Positions 9,348 to 18,596 of a stretch of 64,000 bases of DNA are shown here, piece by piece. Position 1 is the first letter of the stretch; each line of letters opens with the position of its first letter. Source of the stretch: Fen-1298 sp963833465 (GTDB taxonomy: Bacteria > Bacteroidota > Ignavibacteria > UBA10030); NCBI GenBank assembly GCA_963833465.1, contig CAWHXW010000003.1:620001-684000 (forward strand), given 5' to 3'. The notes beneath the pieces are model-generated. The model worked only from the letters and a program-made list of their open reading frames with translations. It searched no databases and was not told where the DNA came from. The position numbers and the translations under genes are program-made.

Positions 9348-9376
9348 TTGACAAAGTGGGTTTTTGTTCCGATAAT
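9348..9376 (+). promoter_or_regulatory. Sigma70-like promoter for the DUF2085 gene
   Basis: A perfect TTGACA at 9348-9353 is separated by exactly 17 nt from GATAAT at 9371-9376. The expected start of transcription, around 9383, is only about 8 nt before the ATG at 9391, with no Shine-Dalgarno in between. The mRNA would therefore be almost leaderless. The match to the consensus is direct; activity is inferred. Confidence 0.5.
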
Positions 9377-9390
9377 ATCACAACAAAACT

Positions 9391-9918
9391 ATGAACAAAT
9401 CAATTGCAATCAGAATTTACATTGTATTTACTTTGCTTGTTGCCTTCTGGTGTGCAGGAATTATTGCTGCGCCAGTATTTAAACATGCAGGTTCAAATAA
9501 TAATGCAGATTTTGCGTATTCCATATTTTCACGAGTCTGTCATCAAATTGATGCGCGTTCATTTCATGTTGAGGGAGAAAAGTTTGGTGTATGCATTCGG
9601 TGTACAGCAATCTATTTTGGATTTCTTGCAGGATTGCTGTTAATGCCATTGTCAGGTTCTCTTAAGCGGATACGCTTTCCCAAACCAATATGGATAATTG
9701 CTGTAATTATTCCTATGATTGTTGATACAATATTGAATGATACAGGTATTCACGCAAGCACAACATTTACACGTATGGCAACCGGTTTGCTATTTGGCGG
9801 TGCGATGCCGTGGTGTATTGTTCCGCTTCTTGTCGAAGCGGTTTTGCAATTAATAAAAGGAAATAATATTCATTTACCAGATTCTGGAGTATGTGATTAT
9901 GTTCGAAAAACCCAGTAA
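9391..9918 (+). CDS. DUF2085 family membrane protein
   Basis: A 175-residue protein with an N-terminal membrane segment and two or three more hydrophobic segments. The DUF2085 signature is visible: FSRVCHQIDARSF, then GVCIRCTAIYFGFLAG, whose conserved Cys/His residues could bind metal. The function of the family is unknown. Its 3' end overlaps the next gene by 20 nt, so the two are translationally coupled. Confidence 0.85.
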   Translation: MNKSIAIRIYIVFTLLVAFWCAGIIAAPVFKHAGSNNNADFAYSIFSRVCHQIDARSFHVEGEKFGVCIRCTAIYFGFLAGLLLMPLSGSLKRIRFPKPIWIIAVIIPMIVDTILNDTGIHASTTFTRMATGLLFGGAMPWCIVPLLVEAVLQLIKGNNIHLPDSGVCDYVRKTQ

Positions 9919-10444
9919 ACTTCGCTCAGCCATTCTTGGTGGATTTGTAATAGGTGCAATTTCAGGTATCCCAGGTTTGAATTTACTTAATTGCTGCTGT
10001 TGCGCCGGAATTCTCTTTGGCGGTGCGATTTCGATTTATCTTTATCGGAAGGAGTTTACAAATGAAATGCCGCCAATGGAATCATCCGATGCGCTGATAC
10101 TGGGAATCATTGCCGGTATTATTGGTGCAATGATTACAACAATCATCAGTGCGATGATTACTTTAATTCTCGGTCCAGTAGAAATAGAGATGATGCGCAG
10201 CTTTATGGAAAAGCTGGTCCAGAAGTTGGAAGATCGCGGGTCTATTCCTCAAGGAACTATTGACAATATGCGCGATCAATTTGAACAAGCGATGAAGGAG
10301 GAAGGCACAATTGGCGGTATTCTCCGTTCCTTAGTTTATGCTTTGATTCTATATCCCATATTTTCAATGCTTGGCGGACTTATTGGTTTCGGGATTTTTG
10401 GGAAGAAAAAATCTACAATTCAACAACAGCCGCCGTTGCAATAA
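9899..10444 (+). CDS. Hypothetical membrane protein with a Cys cluster
   Basis: About 181 residues. The ATG at 9899 has a GGAG at 9886-9889 nine bases upstream; a GTG at 9893 is a less likely start. It has a glycine-rich first membrane segment, then LLNCCCCAGILFGG with four consecutive cysteines, a second pair of hydrophobic segments around residues 60-90, a soluble helical stretch (EKLVQKLEDRGSIPQ) and a last membrane hairpin. I do not recognise a named family. The overlap with the DUF2085 gene suggests joint expression. Confidence 0.75.
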   Translation: MFEKPSKLRSAILGGFVIGAISGIPGLNLLNCCCCAGILFGGAISIYLYRKEFTNEMPPMESSDALILGIIAGIIGAMITTIISAMITLILGPVEIEMMRSFMEKLVQKLEDRGSIPQGTIDNMRDQFEQAMKEEGTIGGILRSLVYALILYPIFSMLGGLIGFGIFGKKKSTIQQQPPLQ

Positions 10445-10531
10445 TAATCCTTGTACGGAGTTTCCGAAATTTATATTTGATTATATTCCGGTAGAATTTG
10501 AATACATAAATCACAAAAAAATTAAATTTTG

Positions 10532-11416
10532 CTACCTCTGAGAATCATTCAGTAATATCAACAAAGTCTGTGTGAAATCGTACGACATTTTTAAAGATGC
10601 TGGATCAACGAGATTTGAACGGTCGTCCGCTGTGTGCATTACGCCAAGAACTTTTGGCATATTGATAGAATCAGATTTATAGCCATTGTGCACAAACTTG
10701 CTGATTCGATCACCGTCGCCTTTCGGCACTATTGAAATGGAAATGTTTTCGAGATTATATTTTGCAAATGACTCATAATCTGAACCGGGATATTCTGAAT
10801 GTTCGACCAAGGGTAATCTGTCTTTTTCTGCTGCCTCATGTACGTAATGCATTAAGTATCGATTGTAGCTGCCAACCGGTCCCACGTACACTTCCTCACC
10901 TGTGCCTTCAATATCTAAATTAATCATTGCAAGATGTTTTTTGGGAATGACAAATTGATTAATATAGTACATCGATCCCGTTGATTTCATTTCTTCTTGA
11001 TCAAAAAAACAGAAGTCAACTGAGCAATTCCATTCCAAATTTTGCATATGCTGAATAAGAGCCAATACAACTGCAACACCGCTGCCGTTGTCATTGGCGC
11101 CAGGTGAATCTGTGAACGCATCATAATGCGCACCGACAACAAGGCGCTTTGTTCCATTTCCAAGACGCACAATTATATTTTCGCCTACAATTATTACTGT
11201 ATCTTTATCAGTGCAGGAAATATCTTTAAATGGCGCTGTAAAGTACCCAACTCCCATTCTATGCAGTTGTTTTTTTATGAATTCGCCGCGTTCGAAATGC
11301 GTTCTCCCTTCGATGCCAAGAACGTAGGCGTACAGTTCATCCTCTATCGGCATCTGCGCTCGTACAAGCGAAAATGCTAATGCAGAAATACTCAGAAGAA
11401 TCTTGAAACGTTTCAT
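10532..11416 (-). CDS. Secreted M28 family zinc metallopeptidase
   Basis: A 294-residue peptidase with an N-terminal signal peptide (MKRFKILLSISALAFSLVRA). The co-catalytic zinc ligands of M28 aminopeptidases can be followed: HYDA, the Asp of GANDNGSG, EE in FFDQEEMKSTGS, the Asp of NLDIEGTG and the last His in GVMHTADDRSN. It is likely periplasmic or secreted and releases N-terminal residues from peptides. The exact preference is not predictable. It starts 7 nt after the stop of the sensor kinase gene, on the same strand, so the two are probably co-transcribed. Confidence 0.9.
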   Translation of the reverse strand: MKRFKILLSISALAFSLVRAQMPIEDELYAYVLGIEGRTHFERGEFIKKQLHRMGVGYFTAPFKDISCTDKDTVIIVGENIIVRLGNGTKRLVVGAHYDAFTDSPGANDNGSGVAVVLALIQHMQNLEWNCSVDFCFFDQEEMKSTGSMYYINQFVIPKKHLAMINLDIEGTGEEVYVGPVGSYNRYLMHYVHEAAEKDRLPLVEHSEYPGSDYESFAKYNLENISISIVPKGDGDRISKFVHNGYKSDSINMPKVLGVMHTADDRSNLVDPASLKMSYDFTQTLLILLNDSQR

Positions 11417-11423
11417 ACAATTA

Positions 11424-12656
11424 TCACTTATTTAATTTGATACGAAATGTTGTTTTAAATCCCGAATTATTCTCTTTGAGGAAAAGTTTGCCGTCATGAT
11501 AAGTTTCGATAATGCGTTTTGATAAACTTAATCCTAAACCCCATCCGCGTTTCTTCGTCGAAAAACCGGGGCGAAACACATTATTCCGGTTTTTAAGTAT
11601 AATACCCTTGCCAGTATCGGAGATATCAACGAAAGCATGCTTGTCTTGTTCAGATATGGAAATAGCAATGGTTCCTTTGCCATTCTCAATTGCGTCGAGA
11701 GCATTCTTGGTGAGATTCTCTATGACCCATTCAAATAACTCTTGGTTGATGCGTGCGCGAACCGGTTTTATTGATTCAACGACAAGATGAACTTTTTTAC
11801 CGGTTTGTGGAATCCGCCGCTGGAAATATTCGGTCACTCTGCCAATCACTTCGGCAAGATTCTCTTCGCGTAGGTCAGGTTTGGATCCTATTTTTGAAAA
11901 TCGATCCGCGATTTTCTGGAGACGATGAAGATCACTTTCCATGTCCAATAAAGTGTCTATTGCTTTCTTATCGCCTAAAGATTGTTCTTTCAGTAATTCT
12001 ACCCATCCTAACATACTGGATATTGGTGTACCTAATTGATGTGCGGTTTCTCTTGCCATTCCGACCCAAATGTTGCTTTGCTCGCTTCGCTTGATATAAC
12101 TAAAGCTTATGTAACCGATTAAAATAAAAAGTGCGGCAACGGCAAGTTCAATATAAGGAAGCCAGCGAAGCTGGACTACCAATGATGATTCACCATAGTG
12201 GAGATAACTTAATATGATTGTGTCTTGATATGCAACCTTGATCGGCGGATGAGAACGGTCCATCTCATTAATGAGATTTTTTAAAAATTTATGTTGTTCT
12301 TCAAGAGATGATTTTGAATTTAACGAGATGTTTTTGATATTGTCTTTGTAGGGGGATTCTGGTTCATTTTTTTGATCCGTCATTACGACAGGGAAATCAA
12401 TTGTGTAGATAATCTCATTGAAGAGAAAATTATAATCACTCTCGCCTGTCTTACTATTTATAATGTACTCAAACGATTTAGCATATAGATCTGCTACTTC
12501 TTTTTCCTTACGGCTTAATGTCTGAACAAGATTATGTGTGTACCATAGTGTGCCAGCAATAATGATGAAGGCAAACACCATTAAAAAAATCTTCAATCGG
12601 CCGGATAAAGAAATAGAACCTGTTGCAGAAGATTTGATAAGCGATTCTGTCTTCAT
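11424..12656 (-). CDS. Membrane sensor histidine kinase
   Basis: A 410-residue sensor kinase. TM1 is at about residues 21-40 and TM2 at 166-188, enclosing a periplasmic sensor region of about 120 residues that I do not recognise. The H box carries H206 in ARETAHQLGTP. N-box NLTKNALDAIENG, G1 DISDTGKGI and the G2-type RGWGLGLSLSKRI follow. No response regulator is adjacent, so the partner is encoded elsewhere. It sits between purA and the M28 peptidase on the same strand. Confidence 0.92.
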   Translation of the reverse strand: MKTESLIKSSATGSISLSGRLKIFLMVFAFIIIAGTLWYTHNLVQTLSRKEKEVADLYAKSFEYIINSKTGESDYNFLFNEIIYTIDFPVVMTDQKNEPESPYKDNIKNISLNSKSSLEEQHKFLKNLINEMDRSHPPIKVAYQDTIILSYLHYGESSLVVQLRWLPYIELAVAALFILIGYISFSYIKRSEQSNIWVGMARETAHQLGTPISSMLGWVELLKEQSLGDKKAIDTLLDMESDLHRLQKIADRFSKIGSKPDLREENLAEVIGRVTEYFQRRIPQTGKKVHLVVESIKPVRARINQELFEWVIENLTKNALDAIENGKGTIAISISEQDKHAFVDISDTGKGIILKNRNNVFRPGFSTKKRGWGLGLSLSKRIIETYHDGKLFLKENNSGFKTTFRIKLNK

Positions 12657-12671
12657 ATCAAATAATTGATT

Positions 12672-13961
12672 TTATCGAACGATTAGCGTTTGGTCGCGGC
12701 GTGCACCCACTGAAACCATCCAAATTTTTGTATCAAGCATTTTGCTGAGAGCTTCTATATAATATTTTGCCTCTTTCGGAAGTTTTCCATAGCTATTAAT
12801 TTCTGAAGTTTTTGTCTGCCACCCTTTAAAAGTCTGATATACCGGTTCTATCGCATCAAGTGTTTGAGTATCTGTTGGGTAATGAATTAACTTCTTTCCG
12901 TTAAATTTAAAATCAACGCAAACCTTAATCTCCTTGAAATCATCCAACACGTCGAGCTTTGTTACAGCTATTTTCTGGATGCCGTTTATACGAATTGAAT
13001 ATCTGAGACTCACTGCATCTAACCAGCCGCATCGTCTGGGTCTGCCTGTTGTAGCACCGTACTCTCCGCCTATTTTTCGCAAACGCTCGCCAATTTCGTT
13101 TTCAAGTTCAGTTGGGAATGGACCATTGCCCACGCGAGTGCTGTACGCTTTCACGATTCCAACAATAGAATTTATAGCGGTCGGCGGAATACCAAGTCCC
13201 GTACAAGCACCGCCGCTTGTTGGATTGGAAGATGTCACATATGGATATGTTCCATGATCAACATCCAGCAATGCACCTTGTGCGCCTTCGGCAAGAATTT
13301 GTTTTTTTTGTTTAAGAGCGTTATTCAGATATTCGGAAGTATCGGTAATATATTCATCCAATTTTCTATCAAATTCCTGATATTCATTTATTATTGCATC
13401 AACATCGAGAGATTGTGAATGGTACAATTTATTTAAAAGTTCGTTGTTTGCTTCTATATTACGTTTCAATTTTTTGCAAAGCACATCGCGATTCAATAGG
13501 TCCACGACACGGATACCGGTGCGCATATACTTGTCATTATATGCAGGACCTATGCCGCGTCCGGTTGTACCGATTTTTTCTTCACCTTGTTCACGTGCTG
13601 CGTCTAACATTTTATGGTAAGGCATAATCAAATGGGCATTATGACTAATAAGAAGCCGACCGGTGATTTTAATGCCAGCATTTTTCAGATGCTTAATTTC
13701 TGTCATGAGTGCCACCGGATCAAGCACTACGCCGTTTCCAATCACGCAAGTCACATGTGGATGAAAGATACCGGATGGAATAAGATGAAGAACATATTCC
13801 TTTTCAGGCTTCCCTTTGCTCGGCGGCAGGACAACGGTGTGTCCGGCATTTGCTCCGCCTTGGTAGCGAGCAACGATGTCAGCGTTTTCGCTTAAGTGAT
13901 CGACAATTTTCCCTTTTCCTTCATCGCCCCACTGGGCGCCAAGAATTATTTGAACTGGCAT
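12672..13961 (-). CDS. purA: Adenylosuccinate synthetase
   Basis: A 429-residue enzyme joining IMP and aspartate with GTP hydrolysis in AMP synthesis. The N-terminal GTP-binding loop QWGDEGKGKIVD is at about residues 10-21, with GGANAGHTVV, the IMP-site stretch GTTGRGIGPAYNDK and the TTGRPRRCGWLDAV signature all present. Full length and complete, ending 15 nt before the sensor kinase start. Confidence 0.98.
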   Translation of the reverse strand: MPVQIILGAQWGDEGKGKIVDHLSENADIVARYQGGANAGHTVVLPPSKGKPEKEYVLHLIPSGIFHPHVTCVIGNGVVLDPVALMTEIKHLKNAGIKITGRLLISHNAHLIMPYHKMLDAAREQGEEKIGTTGRGIGPAYNDKYMRTGIRVVDLLNRDVLCKKLKRNIEANNELLNKLYHSQSLDVDAIINEYQEFDRKLDEYITDTSEYLNNALKQKKQILAEGAQGALLDVDHGTYPYVTSSNPTSGGACTGLGIPPTAINSIVGIVKAYSTRVGNGPFPTELENEIGERLRKIGGEYGATTGRPRRCGWLDAVSLRYSIRINGIQKIAVTKLDVLDDFKEIKVCVDFKFNGKKLIHYPTDTQTLDAIEPVYQTFKGWQTKTSEINSYGKLPKEAKYYIEALSKMLDTKIWMVSVGARRDQTLIVR

Positions 13962-14138
13962 TATTTTTTCTTAATAATTAGTGATAAGTAATTAATAAAT
14001 ATACATTTTTGATTAAACGATCGAAATTATTTTTAACATTTGATATATATCTGCTGTTGCTATTTGCTAAAAGCTATTTAGCTAAAAATTTCACTAAAGA
14101 CAAGCATTTGAACAAGGTGGATTGAAGTAATTTTCTAT

Positions 14139-14672
14139 CTACCACTTTTCCTTATGAATTTTTCCCGAATTGAATTTTTCCTTTGGTTTATCTTCCCCAG
14201 TCGGATGGCCAATTGGAATAACATTCAGCGGAATGATATTTTCTGGAATATTTAAAATTGTTTTTACAGATTTCATTCTGTCAGAATATGGATATGCCGC
14301 CGTCCAAATTGCACCGAGTCCGATAGCTTCTGCAGCAAGTAAAATATTTTCGCTGGCAAGAGTGGAATCAATTACGGCGTACTCATTCATTTGTTTGTGT
14401 GCTTTTGCAGGTACTCCGCAGACGATAATTGCCGCTCCTGCTTTAAAGATCATCTTTGCATATGGGAGTGCCTCGCCAAGCTCGTCAAGTGTTTTCCGAT
14501 CGGTGATAATAATAAACTCCCAAGGCTGACAATTGACCGCGCTAGGCGCTGCCATTGCGGCTTTTAAAAGGATTTCAATTTCATCCTTTGTTATGGATTT
14601 TCCAGTGAAATTCCGTACGCTTTTGCGATTATGAATTGTAGAAAGTGTGTCAGGAATTGAATGTTGTTTCAT
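14139..14672 (-). CDS. Nitroreductase family protein
   Basis: A 177-residue FMN-dependent oxidoreductase of the nitroreductase fold, at the short end of the family. The N-terminal FMN phosphate contact RKSVRNFTGK and the conserved APSAVNCQPWEFIII are clear, with the later GLGAIWTAAYPY segment before IGHPTGEDKP. Substrates in this family range from quinones to nitroaromatics and cannot be predicted. It is divergent from murA. Confidence 0.9.
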   Translation of the reverse strand: MKQHSIPDTLSTIHNRKSVRNFTGKSITKDEIEILLKAAMAAPSAVNCQPWEFIIITDRKTLDELGEALPYAKMIFKAGAAIIVCGVPAKAHKQMNEYAVIDSTLASENILLAAEAIGLGAIWTAAYPYSDRMKSVKTILNIPENIIPLNVIPIGHPTGEDKPKEKFNSGKIHKEKW

Positions 14673-14693
14673 TTGTGTCTCAATAGCTGCGTT

Positions 14694-14722
14694 TTGCCTT
14701 TATTATCATTATGAACTATATT
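14694..14722 (+). promoter_or_regulatory. Putative murA promoter
   Basis: TTGCCT (14694-14699), a 17-nt spacer and TATATT (14717-14722) lie upstream of murA. They would give a leader of about 45 nt that includes the AAGGAG ribosome-binding site at 14763-14768. The match is moderate and there is no experimental support. Confidence 0.4.
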
Positions 14723-14774
14723 GTTTCAGAAAAACTAATACAATCCTACCAAAATATAAATAAAGGAGCAAGTC

Positions 14775-16046
14775 TTGGATAAATTTGTCATTAACGGCGG
14801 CAAATTTCTTAGCGGAACAGTGACTATTGGAGGTGCGAAGAATGCTTCTTTGGCATTAATGCCTGCGACTATTCTTGCGAACGGCGTTTCTCATCTTTCG
14901 AACACACCGGATCTGCGCGACGTTATGACAATGAGTCGTTTGCTTGAGACGATGGGGATTCAGATATCTTTAGTTAAGCAGACAATGACTATTGATACGA
15001 CGGCGATTAATAGTTACGAAGCGCCATACGAACACGTTAAAAAAATGCGTGCTTCCATTTATGTGTTGGGTCCATTAGTGGCAAGATTCGGCAAGGCGAA
15101 AGTTTCGCTTCCTGGCGGTTGCGCTTGGGGACCACGTCCGGTAAATTTGCACATCGATGGAATTCGCAGACTTGGAGCCGAGATTGATCTTGCAGCAGGT
15201 TACATTTTAGCGAAAGCAAAACGTCTGCATGGCGCGCGAATTCTTTTTGACATCTCCAGCGTTGGAGCCACTGGCAATGTAATGATGGCGGCAGTGCTTG
15301 CAAAAGGTACAACGCTCATTGAGAATGCGGCGCAAGAACCGGAGATTGTTCAGCTTGCGGAATTCTTAATGAAGATGGGTGCTAAGATTAATGGTATTGG
15401 TACAGGCCGTTTAGAAATTGAAGGAGTTGATGAATTGCATCCCGCAAACATTACTACAATTCCAGATCGAATCGAAGCCGGGACATTTTTAATTGCCGGT
15501 GCGATAGCAGGGAAACGCGGCGGTACTGTGCGATTAGAAAAATGCAGCCCGCAGCACATCGGTGCCTTGATAATTAAACTGGAAGATGCCGGAGCAGAAG
15601 TTATCACAGGAGCAGATTGGGTAGAATTATCTCCACCAGAAAAAATTAAATCTGTTAATATAACGACAGCAATTTATCCAGGTTTTCCAACCGATATGCA
15701 AGCACAATGGATTGCCTTGATGTCGTTAGCCGGCGGTACCAGCGTTATAACGGACACGGTATATTTTGATCGCTTTATGCACGTTCCCGAACTTGTTCGG
15801 CTTGGCGCCAATATTACGGTAAAAGAAAATATTGCCACAGTTGTTGGTGTGAAGAAATTAGCGGGAGCAAAAGTTATGTCCACAGATTTACGCGCAAGTG
15901 CATCGTTAATTCTTGCCGGGCTTGTTGCAGAAGGCACATCAGAAGTTCTTCGAGTGTACCACATTGATCGTGGGTATGAATCAATGGAGAAAAAACTTCA
16001 AACACTTGGTGCTGATATAAAACGGGAGAAAGGCGAAGAGTTCTAA
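14775..16046 (+). CDS. murA: UDP-N-acetylglucosamine 1-carboxyvinyltransferase MurA
   Basis: A 423-residue enzyme for the first committed step of peptidoglycan synthesis (enolpyruvyl transfer from PEP to UDP-GlcNAc). The start is a TTG, fixed by AAGGAG six bases upstream and by the family N-terminus. GGAKNAS near residue 19 and the active-site loop PGGCAWGPRPV carry catalytic Cys116, so the enzyme should be fosfomycin-sensitive at this residue. The later TDMQAQWIALM and the C-terminal DLRASASLILAGLVA are typical. Confidence 0.97.
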   Translation: MDKFVINGGKFLSGTVTIGGAKNASLALMPATILANGVSHLSNTPDLRDVMTMSRLLETMGIQISLVKQTMTIDTTAINSYEAPYEHVKKMRASIYVLGPLVARFGKAKVSLPGGCAWGPRPVNLHIDGIRRLGAEIDLAAGYILAKAKRLHGARILFDISSVGATGNVMMAAVLAKGTTLIENAAQEPEIVQLAEFLMKMGAKINGIGTGRLEIEGVDELHPANITTIPDRIEAGTFLIAGAIAGKRGGTVRLEKCSPQHIGALIIKLEDAGAEVITGADWVELSPPEKIKSVNITTAIYPGFPTDMQAQWIALMSLAGGTSVITDTVYFDRFMHVPELVRLGANITVKENIATVVGVKKLAGAKVMSTDLRASASLILAGLVAEGTSEVLRVYHIDRGYESMEKKLQTLGADIKREKGEEF

Positions 16047-16105
16047 GTGACCTTTGAAAAGTTATTATGCGATAGATTTCGTACTTTCCAAAGGTAATTT
16101 GTATC

Positions 16106-18319
16106 ATGCAAAATCGCACATTCAAAATTTCTGCACTTATTCTTATTTTTTTTGCAATTATCTGCACTCGTATTCCGTTATTTAATTACCTTGGGTTTGA
16201 ATTTTCCGCACTTACAATATTAATTACAGGATATATTTCCGGAATTTTAACACTCGCACTTTGGAAACAAACCAATTCTGAAAGTAATCCGAATGTATGG
16301 TATTTTATTGGCAAGAGTACTTCCGTTTCATCTATTCTTCTTTCGATTCCGTTTTTAGTTTCAATTGCAAATGCTTTATTTGTTAAGAATTGTTCTATTG
16401 GTGATGGGATAAAACTATACACACTAATAGTAATTCCCGGAGTGTTCTTTTGCATATCGCTCGCTTTGTTTATCGGAATCGTATTTGGAAGATGGCGAAA
16501 AACTGTTTTCACATTAATCTACCTTCTCATTCTTTTCCATATTCCGTTTGTCACATTAATTCGTCCGCAAGTATTTGCATTCAATCCGATTATAGGATTT
16601 TTTCCCGGCTTCACTTACGACGAAACGCTTCAGGTAACTCAACGGTTATTTACATACCGTCTTGCAACACTTGCCGCTGCTGGATGTTTTGCCGCTGGAT
16701 CAGTTTGGCTGCAGCAGTTACGCAAGAATAAAGAAACTAATAATTTATCACTTTCCACACTACCTATTTTAGAACTAATAATTCTTGCGGTGCTTGCTCC
16801 TGTCGTCGTCATCGTTTTCTCTTTAAGCGACCGTCTTGGATTTTCTTCCTCCGAAGATTTTATCAAGCAGAAGCTTGCAGGGGATTATAAGACAGCGCAC
16901 TTTGAAATCATCTATTCAGCGGGAAGTGTCAAGCGCGAGCGGATCGAGCAGATTGGGTTGTTGCACGAGTTTTATTTTGAAAAACTTTCACATGAAATGA
17001 GCCTTCATTCACAAGAACGTATCATTTCGTTTCTCTATGCATCGCCTGAACAAAAAGGACGGCTAATTGGTGCAGCGCACACTGATATTGCGAAGCCGTG
17101 GCTTAGGCAGATTCACATCAACCTTGTGGATGTCGAATCGGTGTTGAAACATGAAATGACGCACGTACTTTCTGCGGAATTCGGATGGCTGCCTTTGAAA
17201 ATTGCCCCGAATTCCGGATTGATCGAGGGCATTGCAGTCGCAATGGAGGGGACTTCTACGTTAGAAGAACCGCTTGACCGTGCGTCGGCAATTCTGTTCG
17301 CTTCTTGTGTTCATCCAAACCTTGAATCACTTTTCACATTTACCGGTTTCATTCAAGCTGATCCCTCTAGTAGTTATACGCTTGCAGGATCGTTTTGCCG
17401 GTTTCTGATCGATTCATTCGGCATAGATCGATTCAAACGATTATATGCAGGAGATAGTTTTAAAAATGTTTATCAAAAGGATTTGAAATCATTGCTGATG
17501 GAATGGCAAACTTCCATTAAAAATATTCATCTCAATTTTGCCGACAGTATAAAAGCAAAATATTTTTTCCGCCGTCCGTCCATTTTTGGAAAAGAATGTG
17601 TGCGTGTAATTGCAAACCTGAACAGCGAATCAAGAGAATATCTTATCCATCGTGATTTTGAAAAAGCATTTCTATCTGCGGAAGCATCTTTAAGATTAAG
17701 CAAGACTCCAGAAGCTGTTTTTCAGAAAGCATCCGCTCTATTTGAGATGCGACGATTTAGAGATTACATCGAATTTGTAAATTCTCAAATTCGTGATACG
17801 TCAATCGGTTATTTTCTTTTGCCGTTGCATCTTAGGCTTGGCGATGCATACTGGGCACTGGATTCTCTTGCCTATGCAAGACAGGAATATGAAGCTTTAT
17901 CACGTATCCATTTGACCGCATCATACGACGAAGCTTGCGAACTTCGGTTAGAGTCGTTAAAGAGTCTGCAAGAACGCGGTGAACTTCAAGTTTATTTTAT
18001 ATATTCAATGGAAGATACAACGCGCATAGCGCGATTAGAACGACTGACGAGTCCTATAGCGCGCTATTTGCTTGCGCGCGAGTACGCGGCGAAGGAACGT
18101 TTTGCCGAAAGTTCACGAATCTTGGAATCAATTGGATTTACAGAATCAAATATGCTAGAATTCTTCCGCTTGCATCGATTAGGAAAAGATTGGTTCGAGC
18201 TGAAGAAATTTGAAGAAGCTAATGCCGCATTTGCGCAATCACTTTCGGCAGCTCCAAATAAATTTCTTCAAATGGAAACTATTGAATGGAATGAGAAGTG
18301 TAAGTTTTACGCGAGATAG
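16106..18319 (+). CDS. Polytopic membrane protein with HEXXH peptidase-MA-like domain and TPR-like tail
   Basis: A 737-residue protein in three parts. Residues 1 to about 250 hold at least six membrane segments. A gluzincin-type domain follows with H349-E-M-T-H353 and a downstream Glu near 374 in LIEGIAVAMEG, as in Peptidase_MA-like proteins. From about 500 to the end the sequence is helical with TPR-like repeats (AFLSAEASLRLSKTPEA, FELKKFEEANAAFAQSL). A membrane-anchored metalloprotease is inferred; substrate and side of the membrane are unknown. It follows murA by 60 nt on the same strand. Confidence 0.8.
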   Translation: MQNRTFKISALILIFFAIICTRIPLFNYLGFEFSALTILITGYISGILTLALWKQTNSESNPNVWYFIGKSTSVSSILLSIPFLVSIANALFVKNCSIGDGIKLYTLIVIPGVFFCISLALFIGIVFGRWRKTVFTLIYLLILFHIPFVTLIRPQVFAFNPIIGFFPGFTYDETLQVTQRLFTYRLATLAAAGCFAAGSVWLQQLRKNKETNNLSLSTLPILELIILAVLAPVVVIVFSLSDRLGFSSSEDFIKQKLAGDYKTAHFEIIYSAGSVKRERIEQIGLLHEFYFEKLSHEMSLHSQERIISFLYASPEQKGRLIGAAHTDIAKPWLRQIHINLVDVESVLKHEMTHVLSAEFGWLPLKIAPNSGLIEGIAVAMEGTSTLEEPLDRASAILFASCVHPNLESLFTFTGFIQADPSSSYTLAGSFCRFLIDSFGIDRFKRLYAGDSFKNVYQKDLKSLLMEWQTSIKNIHLNFADSIKAKYFFRRPSIFGKECVRVIANLNSESREYLIHRDFEKAFLSAEASLRLSKTPEAVFQKASALFEMRRFRDYIEFVNSQIRDTSIGYFLLPLHLRLGDAYWALDSLAYARQEYEALSRIHLTASYDEACELRLESLKSLQERGELQVYFIYSMEDTTRIARLERLTSPIARYLLAREYAAKERFAESSRILESIGFTESNMLEFFRLHRLGKDWFELKKFEEANAAFAQSLSAAPNKFLQMETIEWNEKCKFYAR

Positions 18320-18386
18320 ACTGACCGTTTCCTGAGTAATCCACTTCATGGAATGTATAGAAGGAAACGAAATAAAAGGGATATTC

Positions 18387-18596
18387 ATGGAATGCAATAA
18401 ACTAAGAAACTTGAAAAATTGTAATTGCAGTTATGAGCCCTGTCCACGAAAAGGAAAATGCTGCGATTGTATCAACTATCACCTTGAGATGCATGAATTG
18501 CCCGCTTGTTGTTTTCCAGAGGACATCGAGCAGACTTATGATCGCAGTTTCCGTAGATTTGCGCAATCTGTTTTGAATGGAAAGATATCGGGCTAA
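18387..18596 (+). CDS. Small Cys-rich protein, DUF6485 type
   Basis: A 69-residue protein starting at the ATG at 18387 (AAGGGA upstream); a start at 18348 would add 13 residues without family support. Nine cysteines, in patterns such as NCNCSYEPC and KGKCCDCINYH, followed by ELPACCFPEDIEQTYDRSF, match the small DUF6485 family, presumably metal-binding. Function unknown. Confidence 0.8.
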   Translation: MECNKLRNLKNCNCSYEPCPRKGKCCDCINYHLEMHELPACCFPEDIEQTYDRSFRRFAQSVLNGKISG

